Below, in pieces: positions 53,173 to 62,936 of a stretch of 64,000 nt of DNA. Position 1 is the stretch's first letter. The number at the start of each line of letters is the position of its first letter. The translations under genes and the position numbers were made by a program. The DNA lies in the NCBI RefSeq assembly GCF_029589495.1, contig NZ_JAAIVF010000001.1, positions 186,001 through 250,000 on the forward strand, written 5' to 3'. The notes beneath the pieces are model-generated. The model was not told where the DNA came from, searched no databases, and was given only the letters and a program-made list of their open reading frames with translations. Origin of the DNA: Speluncibacter jeojiensis. GTDB lineage: Bacteria; Actinomycetota; Actinomycetes; Mycobacteriales; Mycobacteriaceae.

Positions 53173-56100
53173 ATGCGCGCCGATCTCGCCACGTCGACCG
53201 TCCGGACCGCATGCTCGTACTGCGGGGTCGGCTGCGGCATGGTGCTCGAGGTGGAGACGGACCCGGACACCGGCCGACGACGGGTGCTCAAGGTCAGCGG
53301 TGACACCGAGCACCCCACCAACCGTGGCCGGCTGTGCACCAAGGGCGCGACCAGCGCCGACATGCTCCGCGCGCCCGGGCGGTTGGAGCAGCCACTGGTG
53401 CGCGAGCGTCGCGGCGACGACCGCCTGCCGGCCCCGATGGCCGAGGCCATCACCGAGACGGCCCGCCGCCTCACCGAGATCGTCGACACGCACGGTCCGG
53501 ACGCCGTGGCGCTGTACGTGTCGGGCCAGATGACCCTCGAGGCGCAGTATCTGGCCAACAAGCTGGCCAAGGGGTTCCTGCGCACCAACCAGATCGAGTC
53601 GAATTCGCGGCTGTGCATGGCGGGCGCGAGCAGCGGCTACAAACTCTCGCTCGGCGCCGACGGCCCGCCCGGCTCCTACGAGGACTTCGACCACGCCGAT
53701 GTGTTCTTCGTGATCGGGTCGAACATGGCCGACTGCCACCCGATCCTGTTCCTGCGCATGATGGATCGCGTCAAGGCGGGCGCCAAGCTGATCGTGGTGG
53801 ACCCGCGCCGCACGGCCACCGCCGACAAGGCCGACCTGTTCCTGCAGATCAACCCCGGGACCGACCTGGCATTGCTCAACGGCCTCCTGCACCTGATCGT
53901 CGAGGCCGGCCACACCGACCCGGAGTTCATCGCCGACCACACCGAGGGCTGGGAGTCGATGCCGCAGTTCCTCGCCGACTACCCGCCGAACGTGGCGGCC
54001 TCGACCACCGGGATCCCCGAGGCCGACATCCGCGCCGCCGCGGCGATGATCGGCGCGGCGCGGAACTGGATGAGCTGCTGGACGATGGGGCTGAACCAGT
54101 CCACCCACGGCACCTGGAACACCAACGCGATCTGCAACCTGCACCTGGCCACCGGTGCGATCTGTCGCTCGGGCAGCGGGCCGTTCTCGCTGACCGGCCA
54201 GCCCAACGCGATGGGCGGACGGGAGATGGGCTACCTCGGTCCCGGGCTGCCCGGCCAGCGCTCGGTGCTGGCCGAACCGGACCGGCGGTTCGTCGAGGAC
54301 CTGTGGAAGCTGCCGGAGGGAACCCTGCGCGCCGACGTCGGCACCGGAGCAATCGACATGTTCGCGGCGATGACCGAGGGCCGGATCAAGGCCTGCTGGA
54401 TCATGTGCACCAATCCGGTTGCCACCGTGGCCAACCGGCGCACCGTCATCGAGGGGCTCGAGGCCGCCGAACTGGTGATCGCGCAGGACGTGTTCACCGA
54501 CACCGAGACCAACGACTACGCCGACATCCTGCTGCCCGCGACGCTGTGGGTCGAGTCGGAGGGGGTGATGGTCAACTCGGAGCGCAACCTGACCCTGATC
54601 GAGCAGGCGATCGAGCCGGCCGGAGAGGCACTTGCGGACTGGCGCATCATCGCCGAGGTCGCCTGTGCAATGGGATTCGAAGCCGACTTCACCTATGCGA
54701 GTGCCGCCGAGGTGTTCGAGGAGCTCAAGCGTGCGGCGAACCCGCAGACCGGCTACGACCTGCGCGGCATCAGCCACGACCGACTGCGCCGCACCCCGGC
54801 CCAATGGCCTTGCGCAACAGAGAATTCGGACAGTCGCAACCCGATCCGCTATGTCGACGCGGATTCAGCGGCCGTCCGGTTCCCGACCGGCAACGGCAGG
54901 GCGGTGTTCCACGCGCGGCCCCACATGCCGCCGGCCGAGCTGCCCGACGACGACTTCCCCTTCGTGCTCAACACCGGCCGCCTCCCCCACCAGTGGCACA
55001 CGCTCACCAAGACCGGAAAGGTCGCGAAGCTGACCAAACTGAACCCGGGACCGTTCGTCGAGATCTGCCCCGGCGACGCGGAGCGGCTCGGTGTCGTCGA
55101 CGGCGACCAGGTCGAGGTCGCGTCGCGGCGCGGGCGCGCGGTGCTGCCCGCGGTCGTCTCGGACCGGGTGCTGGCCGGCAACTGCTTCGCACCGTTCCAC
55201 TGGAACGACGCCTACGGCGAGTACCTGAGCATCAACGCGGTCACCAACGACGCCGTCGACCCGATCTCGTATCAGCCCGAGTACAAGGCCTGCGCGGTGT
55301 CGCTGACCCGCGTGGCCACCACCGCGGCCGCTGCGGCGGAGACGAAGACTGCACAGACAAAGCCATCGGAGCCCTCCCTCCCTTCCGCGGCCCCGGTCGC
55401 CGTCGACCTGCTCGCCGCCGCCCTCGGTCTGGGCGAGCTGCGCATGCCGGAACTCGACGGCGCCGAATCGTCCTACCTGACCGGCTATCTCACCGCACTC
55501 AAGACCGTCGGCACCGGCGCGGCGGTTCCGGTGCTGCCCGTCGGGGCACCGATCGCCACCGACAAACGTCTGTTCCTCGACGGCCTGCTCGCCGGGATGT
55601 TCGCGGCCCCGGCCGGTTCCGTGGCGGCAGCGCCTGCGGGATCCGTCGCGGCGGATCGACCGGCACCGGTGCTGCTCACGTGGGCCTCGCAAACGGGCAA
55701 CGCCGAGGAGTTCGCCGCCGAGTGCGCCGAGCAGCTCCGCGCCGCCGGCACCGCCGTCGACCTGATCGAAATGGCCGACTGCGACATCGCCACACTCGAG
55801 TCAGCCCGCGAACTGCTGATCGTCACCAGTACCTTCGGCGACGGCGACTCCCCCGACAACGGCAGCGACTTCTGGGCGCGGCTGTCGGGCTCGGATGCCC
55901 CGCGGCTGCCGAACACGCGGTACTCGGTGCTGGCCTTCGGCGATTCGAACTACGACGACTTCTGCGGTCACGGCCGGCGGCTCGATGCGCGACTGGCCGA
56001 GCTGGACGCCCAGCGGATCGCGCCGCGCACGGACTGCGAGCCCGACTACCTCGCCACCGCCCAGGCCTGGCTCGAGCAGGTGAAGGCGGCGCTGCGCCGA

Positions 56101-57291
56101 CCGGATGCGTCCGCTGCGACCGGCCCGTCACCGGTGGCGCCGCCGGCCGGCGCGTCGGCGGAGAAGGTCGAGGCCCCGTTCACCAGGCGGTCTCCGCTGC
56201 TGACCCGGCTGACCCGCAACGTCCGGCTCAACGCAGCCGGCTCCGCGAAGGAGGTGCGGCAGATCGGTTTCGCACTGCCCGACGACTTCGCCTACGAGGC
56301 CGGCGACGCGCTCGGTGTGTGGCCGACCAACCCACCCGACGTCGTCGACGAATGGCTGACGGTCACCGGCCTGGACCCGGGCGTCCCCGTCGCCGTCGGG
56401 GACGCCCCGGAAATGCCGCTGCGACAGGCACTCACGAGCCGACTCGAGATCTCGAAGGTCACACCCGATCTGCTGCGCTTCGTCCTGGACCGCACCAAAG
56501 ACGCCGAGCTCGCCAAACTGATGCGACCGCAGAACAAGATCGAGCTGCAGCAGTGGCTGTGGGGTCGCCAGGCGGTCGACCTGTTGCACGCGTTCGGGTT
56601 CCGCGCCGAGGTCGTCGACTGGATGGGCGTGCTCAAGCGGCTGCAGCCACGCCTGTACTCGATCTCGTCGAGCCCGAAGGTCGACCCGAACGAGGTGCAG
56701 TTGACCGTCTCGACCGTGCGGTACGACGCGGACGGCCGCACCCGCGGTGGGGTCTGCTCGACGTTCCTGGCCGATCGCGGCGCGGACGCGGACATCCCGG
56801 TCTTCCTGCAGCGGTCGGCGCACTTCCGGCCGCCGACCGCACCCGACGCCCCGATGATCATGGTCGGGCCGGGTACCGGCATCGCACCGTTCCGGGCCTT
56901 CCTGCACGAGCGGCGCGCCCGGGGCCACGGCGGCCGCAACTGGCTGTTCTTCGGCGAGCAGCATGCCGCGACCGACTACTACTACCGCGACGAGATCGAG
57001 GGCATGCACCGCGACGGCTTCCTGACGCGACTCGATCTGGCGTTCTCCCGCGACCAGCGCCAGAAGGTCTACGTCCAGGACCAGATGCGCCAGCACGGCG
57101 CCAAGCTGTGGCAGTGGCTGCAGGAGGGCGCGCACTTCTATGTGTGCGGCGACGCCGGCCGGATGGCCAAGGACGTCGACCGCGCCCTGCACGAGATCGC
57201 CCGCAACCACGGCAGACTCGACGACGACGCCGCGAGCAGGTACCTCAAGCAACTCGGCACCGAGAAGCGGTACGTCCGGGACGTGTACTGA
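53173..57291 (+). CDS. Assimilatory nitrate reductase fused to diflavin (sulfite-reductase-type) reductase
   Basis: A 1372-residue fusion. Residues 1-710 are a molybdopterin oxidoreductase with N-terminal [4Fe-4S] ligands C14, C17, C21 and C55 (ACSYCGVGC...LCTKG) and the C-terminal dinucleotide-binding part ([21 protein letters not shown]). A linker contains two copies of PAGSVAA. Residues ~830-975 are a flavodoxin ([15 protein letters not shown]). Residues ~1000-1372 are a CysJ/P450-reductase-like FAD/NADPH module with [23 protein letters not shown] and the family end YVRDVY. Electrons flow NADPH, FAD, FMN, Fe-S, Mo to nitrate within one chain. Databases name this bifunctional nitrate reductase/sulfite reductase flavoprotein subunit alpha. 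ATG 53173 has AAGGGG upstream. Its product nitrite feeds NirBD. Confidence 0.93.
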   Translation: MRADLATSTVRTACSYCGVGCGMVLEVETDPDTGRRRVLKVSGDTEHPTNRGRLCTKGATSADMLRAPGRLEQPLVRERRGDDRLPAPMAEAITETARRLTEIVDTHGPDAVALYVSGQMTLEAQYLANKLAKGFLRTNQIESNSRLCMAGASSGYKLSLGADGPPGSYEDFDHADVFFVIGSNMADCHPILFLRMMDRVKAGAKLIVVDPRRTATADKADLFLQINPGTDLALLNGLLHLIVEAGHTDPEFIADHTEGWESMPQFLADYPPNVAASTTGIPEADIRAAAAMIGAARNWMSCWTMGLNQSTHGTWNTNAICNLHLATGAICRSGSGPFSLTGQPNAMGGREMGYLGPGLPGQRSVLAEPDRRFVEDLWKLPEGTLRADVGTGAIDMFAAMTEGRIKACWIMCTNPVATVANRRTVIEGLEAAELVIAQDVFTDTETNDYADILLPATLWVESEGVMVNSERNLTLIEQAIEPAGEALADWRIIAEVACAMGFEADFTYASAAEVFEELKRAANPQTGYDLRGISHDRLRRTPAQWPCATENSDSRNPIRYVDADSAAVRFPTGNGRAVFHARPHMPPAELPDDDFPFVLNTGRLPHQWHTLTKTGKVAKLTKLNPGPFVEICPGDAERLGVVDGDQVEVASRRGRAVLPAVVSDRVLAGNCFAPFHWNDAYGEYLSINAVTNDAVDPISYQPEYKACAVSLTRVATTAAAAAETKTAQTKPSEPSLPSAAPVAVDLLAAALGLGELRMPELDGAESSYLTGYLTALKTVGTGAAVPVLPVGAPIATDKRLFLDGLLAGMFAAPAGSVAAAPAGSVAADRPAPVLLTWASQTGNAEEFAAECAEQLRAAGTAVDLIEMADCDIATLESARELLIVTSTFGDGDSPDNGSDFWARLSGSDAPRLPNTRYSVLAFGDSNYDDFCGHGRRLDARLAELDAQRIAPRTDCEPDYLATAQAWLEQVKAALRRPDASAATGPSPVAPPAGASAEKVEAPFTRRSPLLTRLTRNVRLNAAGSAKEVRQIGFALPDDFAYEAGDALGVWPTNPPDVVDEWLTVTGLDPGVPVAVGDAPEMPLRQALTSRLEISKVTPDLLRFVLDRTKDAELAKLMRPQNKIELQQWLWGRQAVDLLHAFGFRAEVVDWMGVLKRLQPRLYSISSSPKVDPNEVQLTVSTVRYDADGRTRGGVCSTFLADRGADADIPVFLQRSAHFRPPTAPDAPMIMVGPGTGIAPFRAFLHERRARGHGGRNWLFFGEQHAATDYYYRDEIEGMHRDGFLTRLDLAFSRDQRQKVYVQDQMRQHGAKLWQWLQEGAHFYVCGDAGRMAKDVDRALHEIARNHGRLDDDAASRYLKQLGTEKRYVRDVY

Positions 57292-57373
57292 GAACCTGCT
57301 TTTGGACTGCTGTTCGGCGACGGACAGATCGCTGCTCGCGAACGGCTGGGTAGCGCAGCTATAAGGTGCGGAC

Positions 57374-58468
57374 ATGAGCGAGACGGCGTTGGTCCACACG
57401 GATCACCATCAGTTCTGCCTCGGCGCGCCCGCGGCGGATACTCTTGACGTGCACGAACGGGCCACGCTGATCGAGGCGGGTCCCGGGTTCGCCACCGTGC
57501 TCACCGGCGCCGCTTACGGACCGGTCGAGGTCACCGTCGACCTCCTCGATGGGCCGCCCACGACAGCAGATTTCACCGGCTGGGAAGTGGTTGAGGAGAC
57601 CGAACTGACGGTCGACTCGGCGGCGATGGTGGTCATGACACTCGAAGGCGAACCGGCCCAAGGGTTCAGCCACTTCGCGGACCAACCGGCCGGAACATAC
57701 CGGTTGCGGGCACATGCACACGGCCGCGACGCCAACTGGGACATGGACGTCACCGAACCGAGCGAGAAGTACCTGCTTCAACTCTGGCCCAGTACGGGCG
57801 GTGACGTGAGGGTCGTGCAGCTGAAGAAGGAGGACCAGGCCTGGGGCGAGGCGCCGGGAGAGGTTCTTACACCTGACATGACCAAGGTGACGCTCGTGTC
57901 ACCGGACGGCAGATGGCGGACCGTGAAGGCGCTGGGCTCGGAATATAACGGTGCCCTTGCCCAGCGCGTGCCCTGGGGTGGGCGAGAGCCCAGCAGTACG
58001 CTCAGCAACTACTGGGATGCAAAAACCTTGGCCGAACTCGATCGCAGGATCATCGACGTTGTCGAATCCGCTCGATCGGATCGCTGGCGATCCATGGCCC
58101 GCTGGGCTGCACGCCGCGCATGCGTACGTGCGGGCCTCGCCGATATCGATTGGATCAGTGAACTGCTCGACCGAATCGACGCGGGTCGACCGTTTCCTAA
58201 GGATCTAGCAGGTAGCGGGGCGGTTCTTAACCGGATGTGGGCCGATCAACGGATCAGCCGGCGGATCGTCCCGGGCCGTCACCTCGAGTGGGAATTCATC
58301 GAGCAGGATATGGCCGTACTGGCACTCTTCACCCCCTACCTTGACGACCCTCTCCATGCGGCCTGGCAACGCTTCGCACCGCGCTCCACACCTACGGACT
58401 CGACTGGCCCGAACTCGTTGCCGAGTTCGTCACGGCTTTCGGTTGAGCGAGACGGAGCGAGCGCCTGA
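57374..58468 (+). CDS. Hypothetical protein with probable frameshift near its end
   Basis: As it stands, 364 residues. I do not recognise the family. Residues 1-150 look like a beta-rich domain (LHTD-type start, PAGTYRLRAHAHGRD, YLLQLWPS). Residues 200-330 are mostly helical with many Trp and Arg (RWRSMARWAARRACVRAGL). The last ~30 residues (RFAPRSTPTDS...) look like noise. In the next frame from about 58363 the sequence reads LATLRTALHTYGLDWPELVAEFVTAFG and stops at 58446, a natural helical C-terminus. One missing C in GCGGCC (58358-58363) explains this. The gene has more A and T at third positions than its neighbours, which suggests transfer. It stands alone between the nitrate reductase and a convergent serine hydrolase. 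Confidence 0.6.
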   Translation: MSETALVHTDHHQFCLGAPAADTLDVHERATLIEAGPGFATVLTGAAYGPVEVTVDLLDGPPTTADFTGWEVVEETELTVDSAAMVVMTLEGEPAQGFSHFADQPAGTYRLRAHAHGRDANWDMDVTEPSEKYLLQLWPSTGGDVRVVQLKKEDQAWGEAPGEVLTPDMTKVTLVSPDGRWRTVKALGSEYNGALAQRVPWGGREPSSTLSNYWDAKTLAELDRRIIDVVESARSDRWRSMARWAARRACVRAGLADIDWISELLDRIDAGRPFPKDLAGSGAVLNRMWADQRISRRIVPGRHLEWEFIEQDMAVLALFTPYLDDPLHAAWQRFAPRSTPTDSTGPNSLPSSSRLSVERDGASA

Positions 58469-58578
58469 GGGCTTCACTTCCCCTCACCCCAGCCGACAGT
58501 CCGGCGACGCCAAGTTTCCCCTTTCCGAGTGGTTGAGACAACTCTGACTGCACTCAGCGTGGTCGGCTCACCCGCACC

Positions 58579-59754
58579 TCAGCCGCACAGCGCGGTGTCG
58601 ACGACCTTCTCCACCGCGCCGGCGACGGCGTCGTCGGCGGGCACCGCGGTGATGGCGATGTTGGCGGCGCGTCCGGAATCGGTGGCACCGCCGCGCGTCT
58701 CGAATCCGGGTAGATCACCGCCGTGACCCCAGTAGACCCCGCCGCACGACAACGGCCTACTGACGATGCCCAGTCCGTAGCGCGCGCCGCCGACCCCCAT
58801 CGGGACGGTCGTGCGCATCTGCTCCAGCTGGGCCGGCGGGAGCAGTCGTCCGGCGAGCAGTGCCGTGAAGAACTCGTCCAAGTCGGAGTTGGTGGAGATC
58901 ATCTGGCCCGCGGCCCATCCCGCGGAGGGATCCATCTCCGTGAAATCCTGCGGGGGTCCGCTGGCCGGATCCGCGAGGTAGCCGTGCGGGTGCGGCCCAC
59001 GGATGGTCCGGTCGCCCGGAGCGGGAAAGTAGGTGTGGCGCAGCCCGATGCGGTCGATGATGTGCCGGTCGATCTCCTCGGCCAGCGGCCGGCCGGTGAC
59101 CTTCTCGACGATCAGCCCGGCCAGCACGTAGTTGGTGCTGCTGTACCCGAACTGCGCCCCTGGCGCCGCATCGGCCTTGTGTTGCAGGGCGATGTCCACG
59201 AGGTCGCGCGGCTCGAAGTAGCGGTCCCGCAGCGCTGCGTCGTCGATGTAGTTCACATAGTCGGGCAGCCCGCTGGTGTGCTGGAGCAGTTCGCGGACGG
59301 TGATGCGGCGTCCGTCTATCCCGTCGCCGCGGACCAGCCCCGGCAGATAGGTCTCGACCGGGCTGTCGAGCGCGATCTTGCCCTCCCCGACCAGTTGCAG
59401 AACGACCACCGCGGTGAAGGCCTTGGTGTTGCTGCCGATCCGCACCTGCCCGTCGACCGGCACCGGCGCGCCGGTGGCCAGGTCGCCGACACCGGCGGTG
59501 TAGTTCCTGCTGCCGCGACCGTCGCGCACACCGGCCGACGCGGAGGGCAGGCCGGCATCGTGCACAAGTGCGGTCAGGCCCTGCTGGACCGCGTCGGGCT
59601 CGGTGGTGGCGGACCCCGCGCGCGGCACCAGACCGCCCACCATGACCGCACCCACCGCGATCACGCCGACCGCCGCCGCGGCGACCGCCGTCACGGTCTT
59701 CCGTCGACCGTCCCGTCGGGATGAACGCGTCTGCTGTCCTGTTCGATCAAACAT
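58579..59754 (-). CDS. Serine hydrolase of the beta-lactamase / DD-peptidase fold (class C-like)
   Basis: A 391-residue exported enzyme. One hydrophobic segment (TVTAVAAAAVGVIAVGAVMVGGLV) acts as an uncleaved anchor or signal. The catalytic S108-N-T-K111 follows, then the Tyr motif GYSSTNYVLAG, and the third motif GHGGDLPGF in place of K-T-G. This layout is that of Streptomyces R61-type D-Ala-D-Ala carboxypeptidases and esterases, not necessarily a resistance enzyme. A small membrane protein gene lies 18 bases upstream on the same strand and the two appear to form an operon. Confidence 0.9.
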   Translation of the reverse strand: MFDRTGQQTRSSRRDGRRKTVTAVAAAAVGVIAVGAVMVGGLVPRAGSATTEPDAVQQGLTALVHDAGLPSASAGVRDGRGSRNYTAGVGDLATGAPVPVDGQVRIGSNTKAFTAVVVLQLVGEGKIALDSPVETYLPGLVRGDGIDGRRITVRELLQHTSGLPDYVNYIDDAALRDRYFEPRDLVDIALQHKADAAPGAQFGYSSTNYVLAGLIVEKVTGRPLAEEIDRHIIDRIGLRHTYFPAPGDRTIRGPHPHGYLADPASGPPQDFTEMDPSAGWAAGQMISTNSDLDEFFTALLAGRLLPPAQLEQMRTTVPMGVGGARYGLGIVSRPLSCGGVYWGHGGDLPGFETRGGATDSGRAANIAITAVPADDAVAGAVEKVVDTALCG

Positions 59755-59772
59755 GGGTCGACTCCTGTTCGG

Positions 59773-60066
59773 TCATCGGGGAAGCGGAATGCCGGCCGGC
59801 GTGCAGCCGCGCGCGAGCAGGCATCCGAGGGCGTGGCCGAGCCTGCTCATGAGGCCGCCTGTCGAACTGAACTGACCGGCCACACACTGCCCGTACTGGC
59901 GGATGTGGTTGAACTGGTAGCAGTTCTGCGTCCGGTCTGCGTACCAGACCAGGGCGATGCCGGTCAGGACGACCGCGGTGACCACCGCGACGACCGCCGC
60001 CGACGCGACGATCATCAGCCGCGTCCGTCTCCGCTTCGTCGGCGCACGCATCACTTCTGTTTCCAT
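59773..60066 (-). CDS. Small single-pass membrane protein with Cys-rich exterior
   Basis: A 97-residue protein. A basic N-terminus (PTKRRRTR) precedes one transmembrane helix (LMIVASAAVVAVVTAVVLTGIALVWY). About 55 outside residues include three Cys (QNCYQF, YGQCVAG, GCLLARGCTP contains two more). I know no family for it. ATG 60066 is chosen because AAGGA lies 7 bases upstream; an in-frame ATG at 60081 has no such site. It precedes the serine hydrolase gene and may be its partner or target factor. Confidence 0.68.
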   Translation of the reverse strand: METEVMRAPTKRRRTRLMIVASAAVVAVVTAVVLTGIALVWYADRTQNCYQFNHIRQYGQCVAGQFSSTGGLMSRLGHALGCLLARGCTPAGIPLPR

Positions 60067-60203
60067 CGGCTGTCCTTCCACGATTCGGGCCGGACATGAT
60101 CATGGGTTCCCGCACGCCGTCGCCACATCGCCCCGCCGGAGGAAAATCGGCTCACTCCATCGGGGGAGGCGCCCGGCGCCGGCGCCGGTGATACTGATTG
60201 ATC

Positions 60204-61439
60204 GTGAGCTGGGGATTGCGGCCGCTGCTGAGCGGCTCCACGTACACGGGAGTGCTGCTGGCGTGGTGCGGCGCGTTGGCGAGCCTGGTGCTGCAGCCCT
60301 TCGCGCTGGTGCCGGCGATGGCGTGGCAGTCCGGCCCCGAGGGCGCGCGGATCGCCCTGGCCCTGCTCATCTGGGCGGTACTGGTCGCGGCTGTCGGCGC
60401 TGCCCGCACGACGCGGCGGGTGCTGATCGTCGCCGTCCGCCGCCTGCTACGGGTGCCGCTGCCGGATCCGGTGGCCGGCCGCGCCCCGGGCACCGCCCGG
60501 TGGCGCACCTCCGTCTGGATGCTGCTGCACGTGGCCCTCGGCTGGCTGGCGGCGCTGGTCCCCGTGCTGCTGATCATGGCCGTCTGTCTGCCCGGCGGGT
60601 GGCTCGGCGGTGAGCTTCGGCTGAGCCTGTTCGGCTGGTCCGTGCGGGTGACCGATGGCGGGTGGAGTTGGGCGGTGGCGCTCGGCTGCCTGCTGCTGGC
60701 GCCGGTCCTGTGCGCGGCGGTCACCGGCGTGCTGCGGTGGGCGGCTCCGCGACTGCTCGGGCCGTCGCCGGCCGAGCTGCTGGTGCACGCGGCCGAACGC
60801 GAGCGGCTGCTGGCCGAACGCAACGAACTGGCCCACGAGCTGCACGACTCGATCGGGCACACGCTGACGGCGGCCACGATCCAGGCAGCGGTGGCGGGCG
60901 AGATGCTCGCCACCGATCCGGTGGCGGCGCGCGCCGCCCTGCGCAGCATCGAGGAGTCGACCCGGGCCGCGCTCGAGGACCTCGACCACGTGCTGGGCGT
61001 GCTGCGCGAGGAGGCGGCCGGCACGGCGCCGACCCGGACCCTGGCCGACCTGCCCGAGCTGCTGGACCGGGTGCGGCACACGGGAGCGGTCGTGGAGCCG
61101 GAGCTTTCGGGTGATCTGACCGCGGTTCCGGCGACGGTGTCGCGCGCGGCCTATCGGATCCTGCAGGAAGGGTTGACGAACGCGCTCCGACACGGGGCCC
61201 GTGGTCCCGTCCAGGTGCGGTTGGTGGCCACGGCGGACGCGGTGGACCTCGAGGTCGTCAACCGGACCGGGACGCCGGACGAAACCGATTCGGCCGCACG
61301 GACGTTCCCGACGTCCGGGCACGGCCTGCCCGGCCTGGCCGAGCGGGTTCGGCTGCTGCGCGGGCAGATCGAGTCCGGCCCCACCGAACCGCGGCACTGG
61401 CGGCTGGCGGTCCGGTTGCCGCTACGGTTGTCGGAATGA
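60204..61439 (+). CDS. Sensor histidine kinase, HisKA_3 (NarL class)
   Basis: A 411-residue membrane kinase. Four or more hydrophobic segments in the first ~200 residues have little external sequence. The phosphoacceptor motif is ELAHELHDSIGHTLTAATIQAAVAGE. The ATPase shows an N box (ILQEGLTNALRHGARGP) and a G box (SGHGLPGLAERVRLL). It overlaps the response regulator gene by four bases (ATGA). GTG 60204 is used; a TTG at 60198 is also in frame. It is divergent from the small membrane protein and serine hydrolase, which it may control. Confidence 0.92.
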   Translation: MSWGLRPLLSGSTYTGVLLAWCGALASLVLQPFALVPAMAWQSGPEGARIALALLIWAVLVAAVGAARTTRRVLIVAVRRLLRVPLPDPVAGRAPGTARWRTSVWMLLHVALGWLAALVPVLLIMAVCLPGGWLGGELRLSLFGWSVRVTDGGWSWAVALGCLLLAPVLCAAVTGVLRWAAPRLLGPSPAELLVHAAERERLLAERNELAHELHDSIGHTLTAATIQAAVAGEMLATDPVAARAALRSIEESTRAALEDLDHVLGVLREEAAGTAPTRTLADLPELLDRVRHTGAVVEPELSGDLTAVPATVSRAAYRILQEGLTNALRHGARGPVQVRLVATADAVDLEVVNRTGTPDETDSAARTFPTSGHGLPGLAERVRLLRGQIESGPTEPRHWRLAVRLPLRLSE

Positions 61440-62131
61440 CCGGCACCGAGGCGAGCACACCCGAGCCGGGCGACGCGACCGTCAGACTGCTGATCGCGGA
61501 CGACGACGAGGTCACCCGCAGCGGGCTGCGCACGTTGCTCGCCGCGCAGCCCGGCATCGCGGTGGTCGGCGAGGCCGTCGACGGTGTCGACGTGGTCGAG
61601 CAGGCACGACTGCTGCGGCCGGACGTGGTGCTGATGGACGTGCGGATGCCGCGGCGCAACGGCATCGAGGCCACCCGCGAACTGCTCGGCGACTCGGCCG
61701 ATCCGCCGAAGGTCCTGGTGATCACTACCTTCGAGCACGACGGCTATGTCACCGCCGCGCTCAGCGCGGGGGCGAGCGGGTTCGTGCTCAAGCGGCTGCC
61801 GGTCCGGCAGATCGCGGATGCGGTGCGGGTGGTCGCCGACGGCGAGGCGATCCTGTTCCCGACGGCGCTGCGCCGCATGGTCTCGGCCCAGCCGCTCGGT
61901 TCGGCGGACGCCCTGCCGGCGGCCGGACTGACGGATCGGGAAGAGGAAGTGCTCCGGCTCGTGGCCACCGGTCTGTCCAACCAGGAGATCGCCACCGCGC
62001 TCACGGTGAGTGCGGAAACCGTGAAGACACACGTCGGGAACGTGCTCACCAAGCTCGGCGCGCAGAACCGCACCCACGCCGTGGTGATCGCGTACGAGTC
62101 CGGTCTGGTGGTCCCCGGCTTCAGCGGCTGA
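61436..62131 (+). CDS. Response regulator, NarL/LuxR type
   Basis: A 231-residue regulator. The receiver has the acidic pocket ADDDE, phosphoacceptor D68 in VVLMDVRMPRRNG, and the switch residues T and K (VITTFEHDG, FVLKRLP). The C-terminal LuxR helix-turn-helix is LTDREEEVLRLVATGLSNQEIATALTVSAETVKTHVGNVLTKLGAQNR. It is coupled to the upstream kinase by an ATGA overlap. Targets unknown. Confidence 0.95.
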   Translation: MTGTEASTPEPGDATVRLLIADDDEVTRSGLRTLLAAQPGIAVVGEAVDGVDVVEQARLLRPDVVLMDVRMPRRNGIEATRELLGDSADPPKVLVITTFEHDGYVTAALSAGASGFVLKRLPVRQIADAVRVVADGEAILFPTALRRMVSAQPLGSADALPAAGLTDREEEVLRLVATGLSNQEIATALTVSAETVKTHVGNVLTKLGAQNRTHAVVIAYESGLVVPGFSG

Positions 62132-62170
62132 GGATCTCCGCCGACGTCGCGCACCAGCACACGCGATCGC

Positions 62171-62809
62171 TCAGTCGTGAGTGATGCCGTCGGGCATGGT
62201 GGCGTCCCGGAAATCTGCGCCGTCGAGGACGACGGCGGACATCGTCGCGCCGGTCAGGTTCGCCTTCCCGAGGAAGGCGCCCGCGAGTGTGGCGCCGGTC
62301 AAGTCGGCCTCGCCGAGATACGCACCGGTCATGTATGCGCCCGACAGGTCCGCCCCGGTGAGGTCCGCGTGCCCGAGGAAGGTCGACGTCAGATAGGCCA
62401 TCGTCAGGTCCGCGTCTCGCAACCACGCGCGGGTCAGGTACGCACGGGTGAAATCGGCGTCGTGCGCGACCACACCCGTCAGGTCGGCCCTCGCCACGTC
62501 GGCCCCGAAGAGGTCGGCGGAGGTCAGGTTCGCGCCCGCGAGAACCGCACCGGTGAGATCGGTTCCCGACAGGTCGGCCCCGGTGAGATCCACGCCGTTG
62601 AGGTTGGCGCCGGCCAGGTTCAGCCCGGACAGATCGACGTCGACGAGATCGACTTCTACCGAAGGACGTTCGGCTCGGGCGAGGTTCCAGGCGGCAACGC
62701 CGGACCGGAGCAGATCAGCCGAGCTTTCGCGCGAACTCGACGTCGACCGCGCCGTCGGGACCTCCCGGACCGGACTGCGCGTCGGCCTGGATGGCGACGC
62801 GGACGTCAT
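62171..62809 (-). CDS. Pentapeptide-repeat protein
   Basis: A 212-residue protein. A ~50-residue N-terminus ending LLRSGVAAWNLARAERPSV leads into about 30 A(D/N)LXX repeats, for example LTGADLSGTDLTGAVLAGANL, which fold as a right-handed quadrilateral beta helix. The length resembles MfpA/Qnr gyrase-protecting proteins, but many pentapeptide proteins have other roles. ATG 62809 has GGGAGG 5 bases before it; the frame is open up to 62917, across the operators. It is divergent from a TetR regulator. Confidence 0.88.
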   Translation of the reverse strand: MTSASPSRPTRSPVREVPTARSTSSSRESSADLLRSGVAAWNLARAERPSVEVDLVDVDLSGLNLAGANLNGVDLTGADLSGTDLTGAVLAGANLTSADLFGADVARADLTGVVAHDADFTRAYLTRAWLRDADLTMAYLTSTFLGHADLTGADLSGAYMTGAYLGEADLTGATLAGAFLGKANLTGATMSAVVLDGADFRDATMPDGITHD

Positions 62810-62876
62810 CGAGCCTCCCATTGGACGGACGTGCGGGCCGGTTGGCGATCCCCTGGTGCATTGCCGGCCCGGCCGA

Positions 62877-62918
62877 GTTGACAGCGTCAACCTAAGCTCG
62901 TTTGTTGACAACGTCAAC
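62877..62918. promoter_or_regulatory. Two near-identical palindromic operators in a divergent promoter
   Basis: GTTGACAGCGTCAAC (62877-62891) and GTTGACAACGTCAAC (62904-62918) share the arms GTTGAC/GTCAAC with a 3-base centre, 27 bases centre to centre. On the minus strand -35 TTGACG lies in the right copy and a TAGGTT -10 overlaps the left copy after 17 bases. A TTGACA lies in each copy on the plus strand. The TetR encoded next should bind here and repress both genes. Confidence 0.8.
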
Positions 62919-62936
62919 CTGACTTATCCTCCGGGA

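Noticed and set aside
53334-57353. 1339-codon second frame across the nitrate reductase gene
   Set aside because: No recognisable domain and extreme Arg content; the 53173 frame carries all expected motifs.
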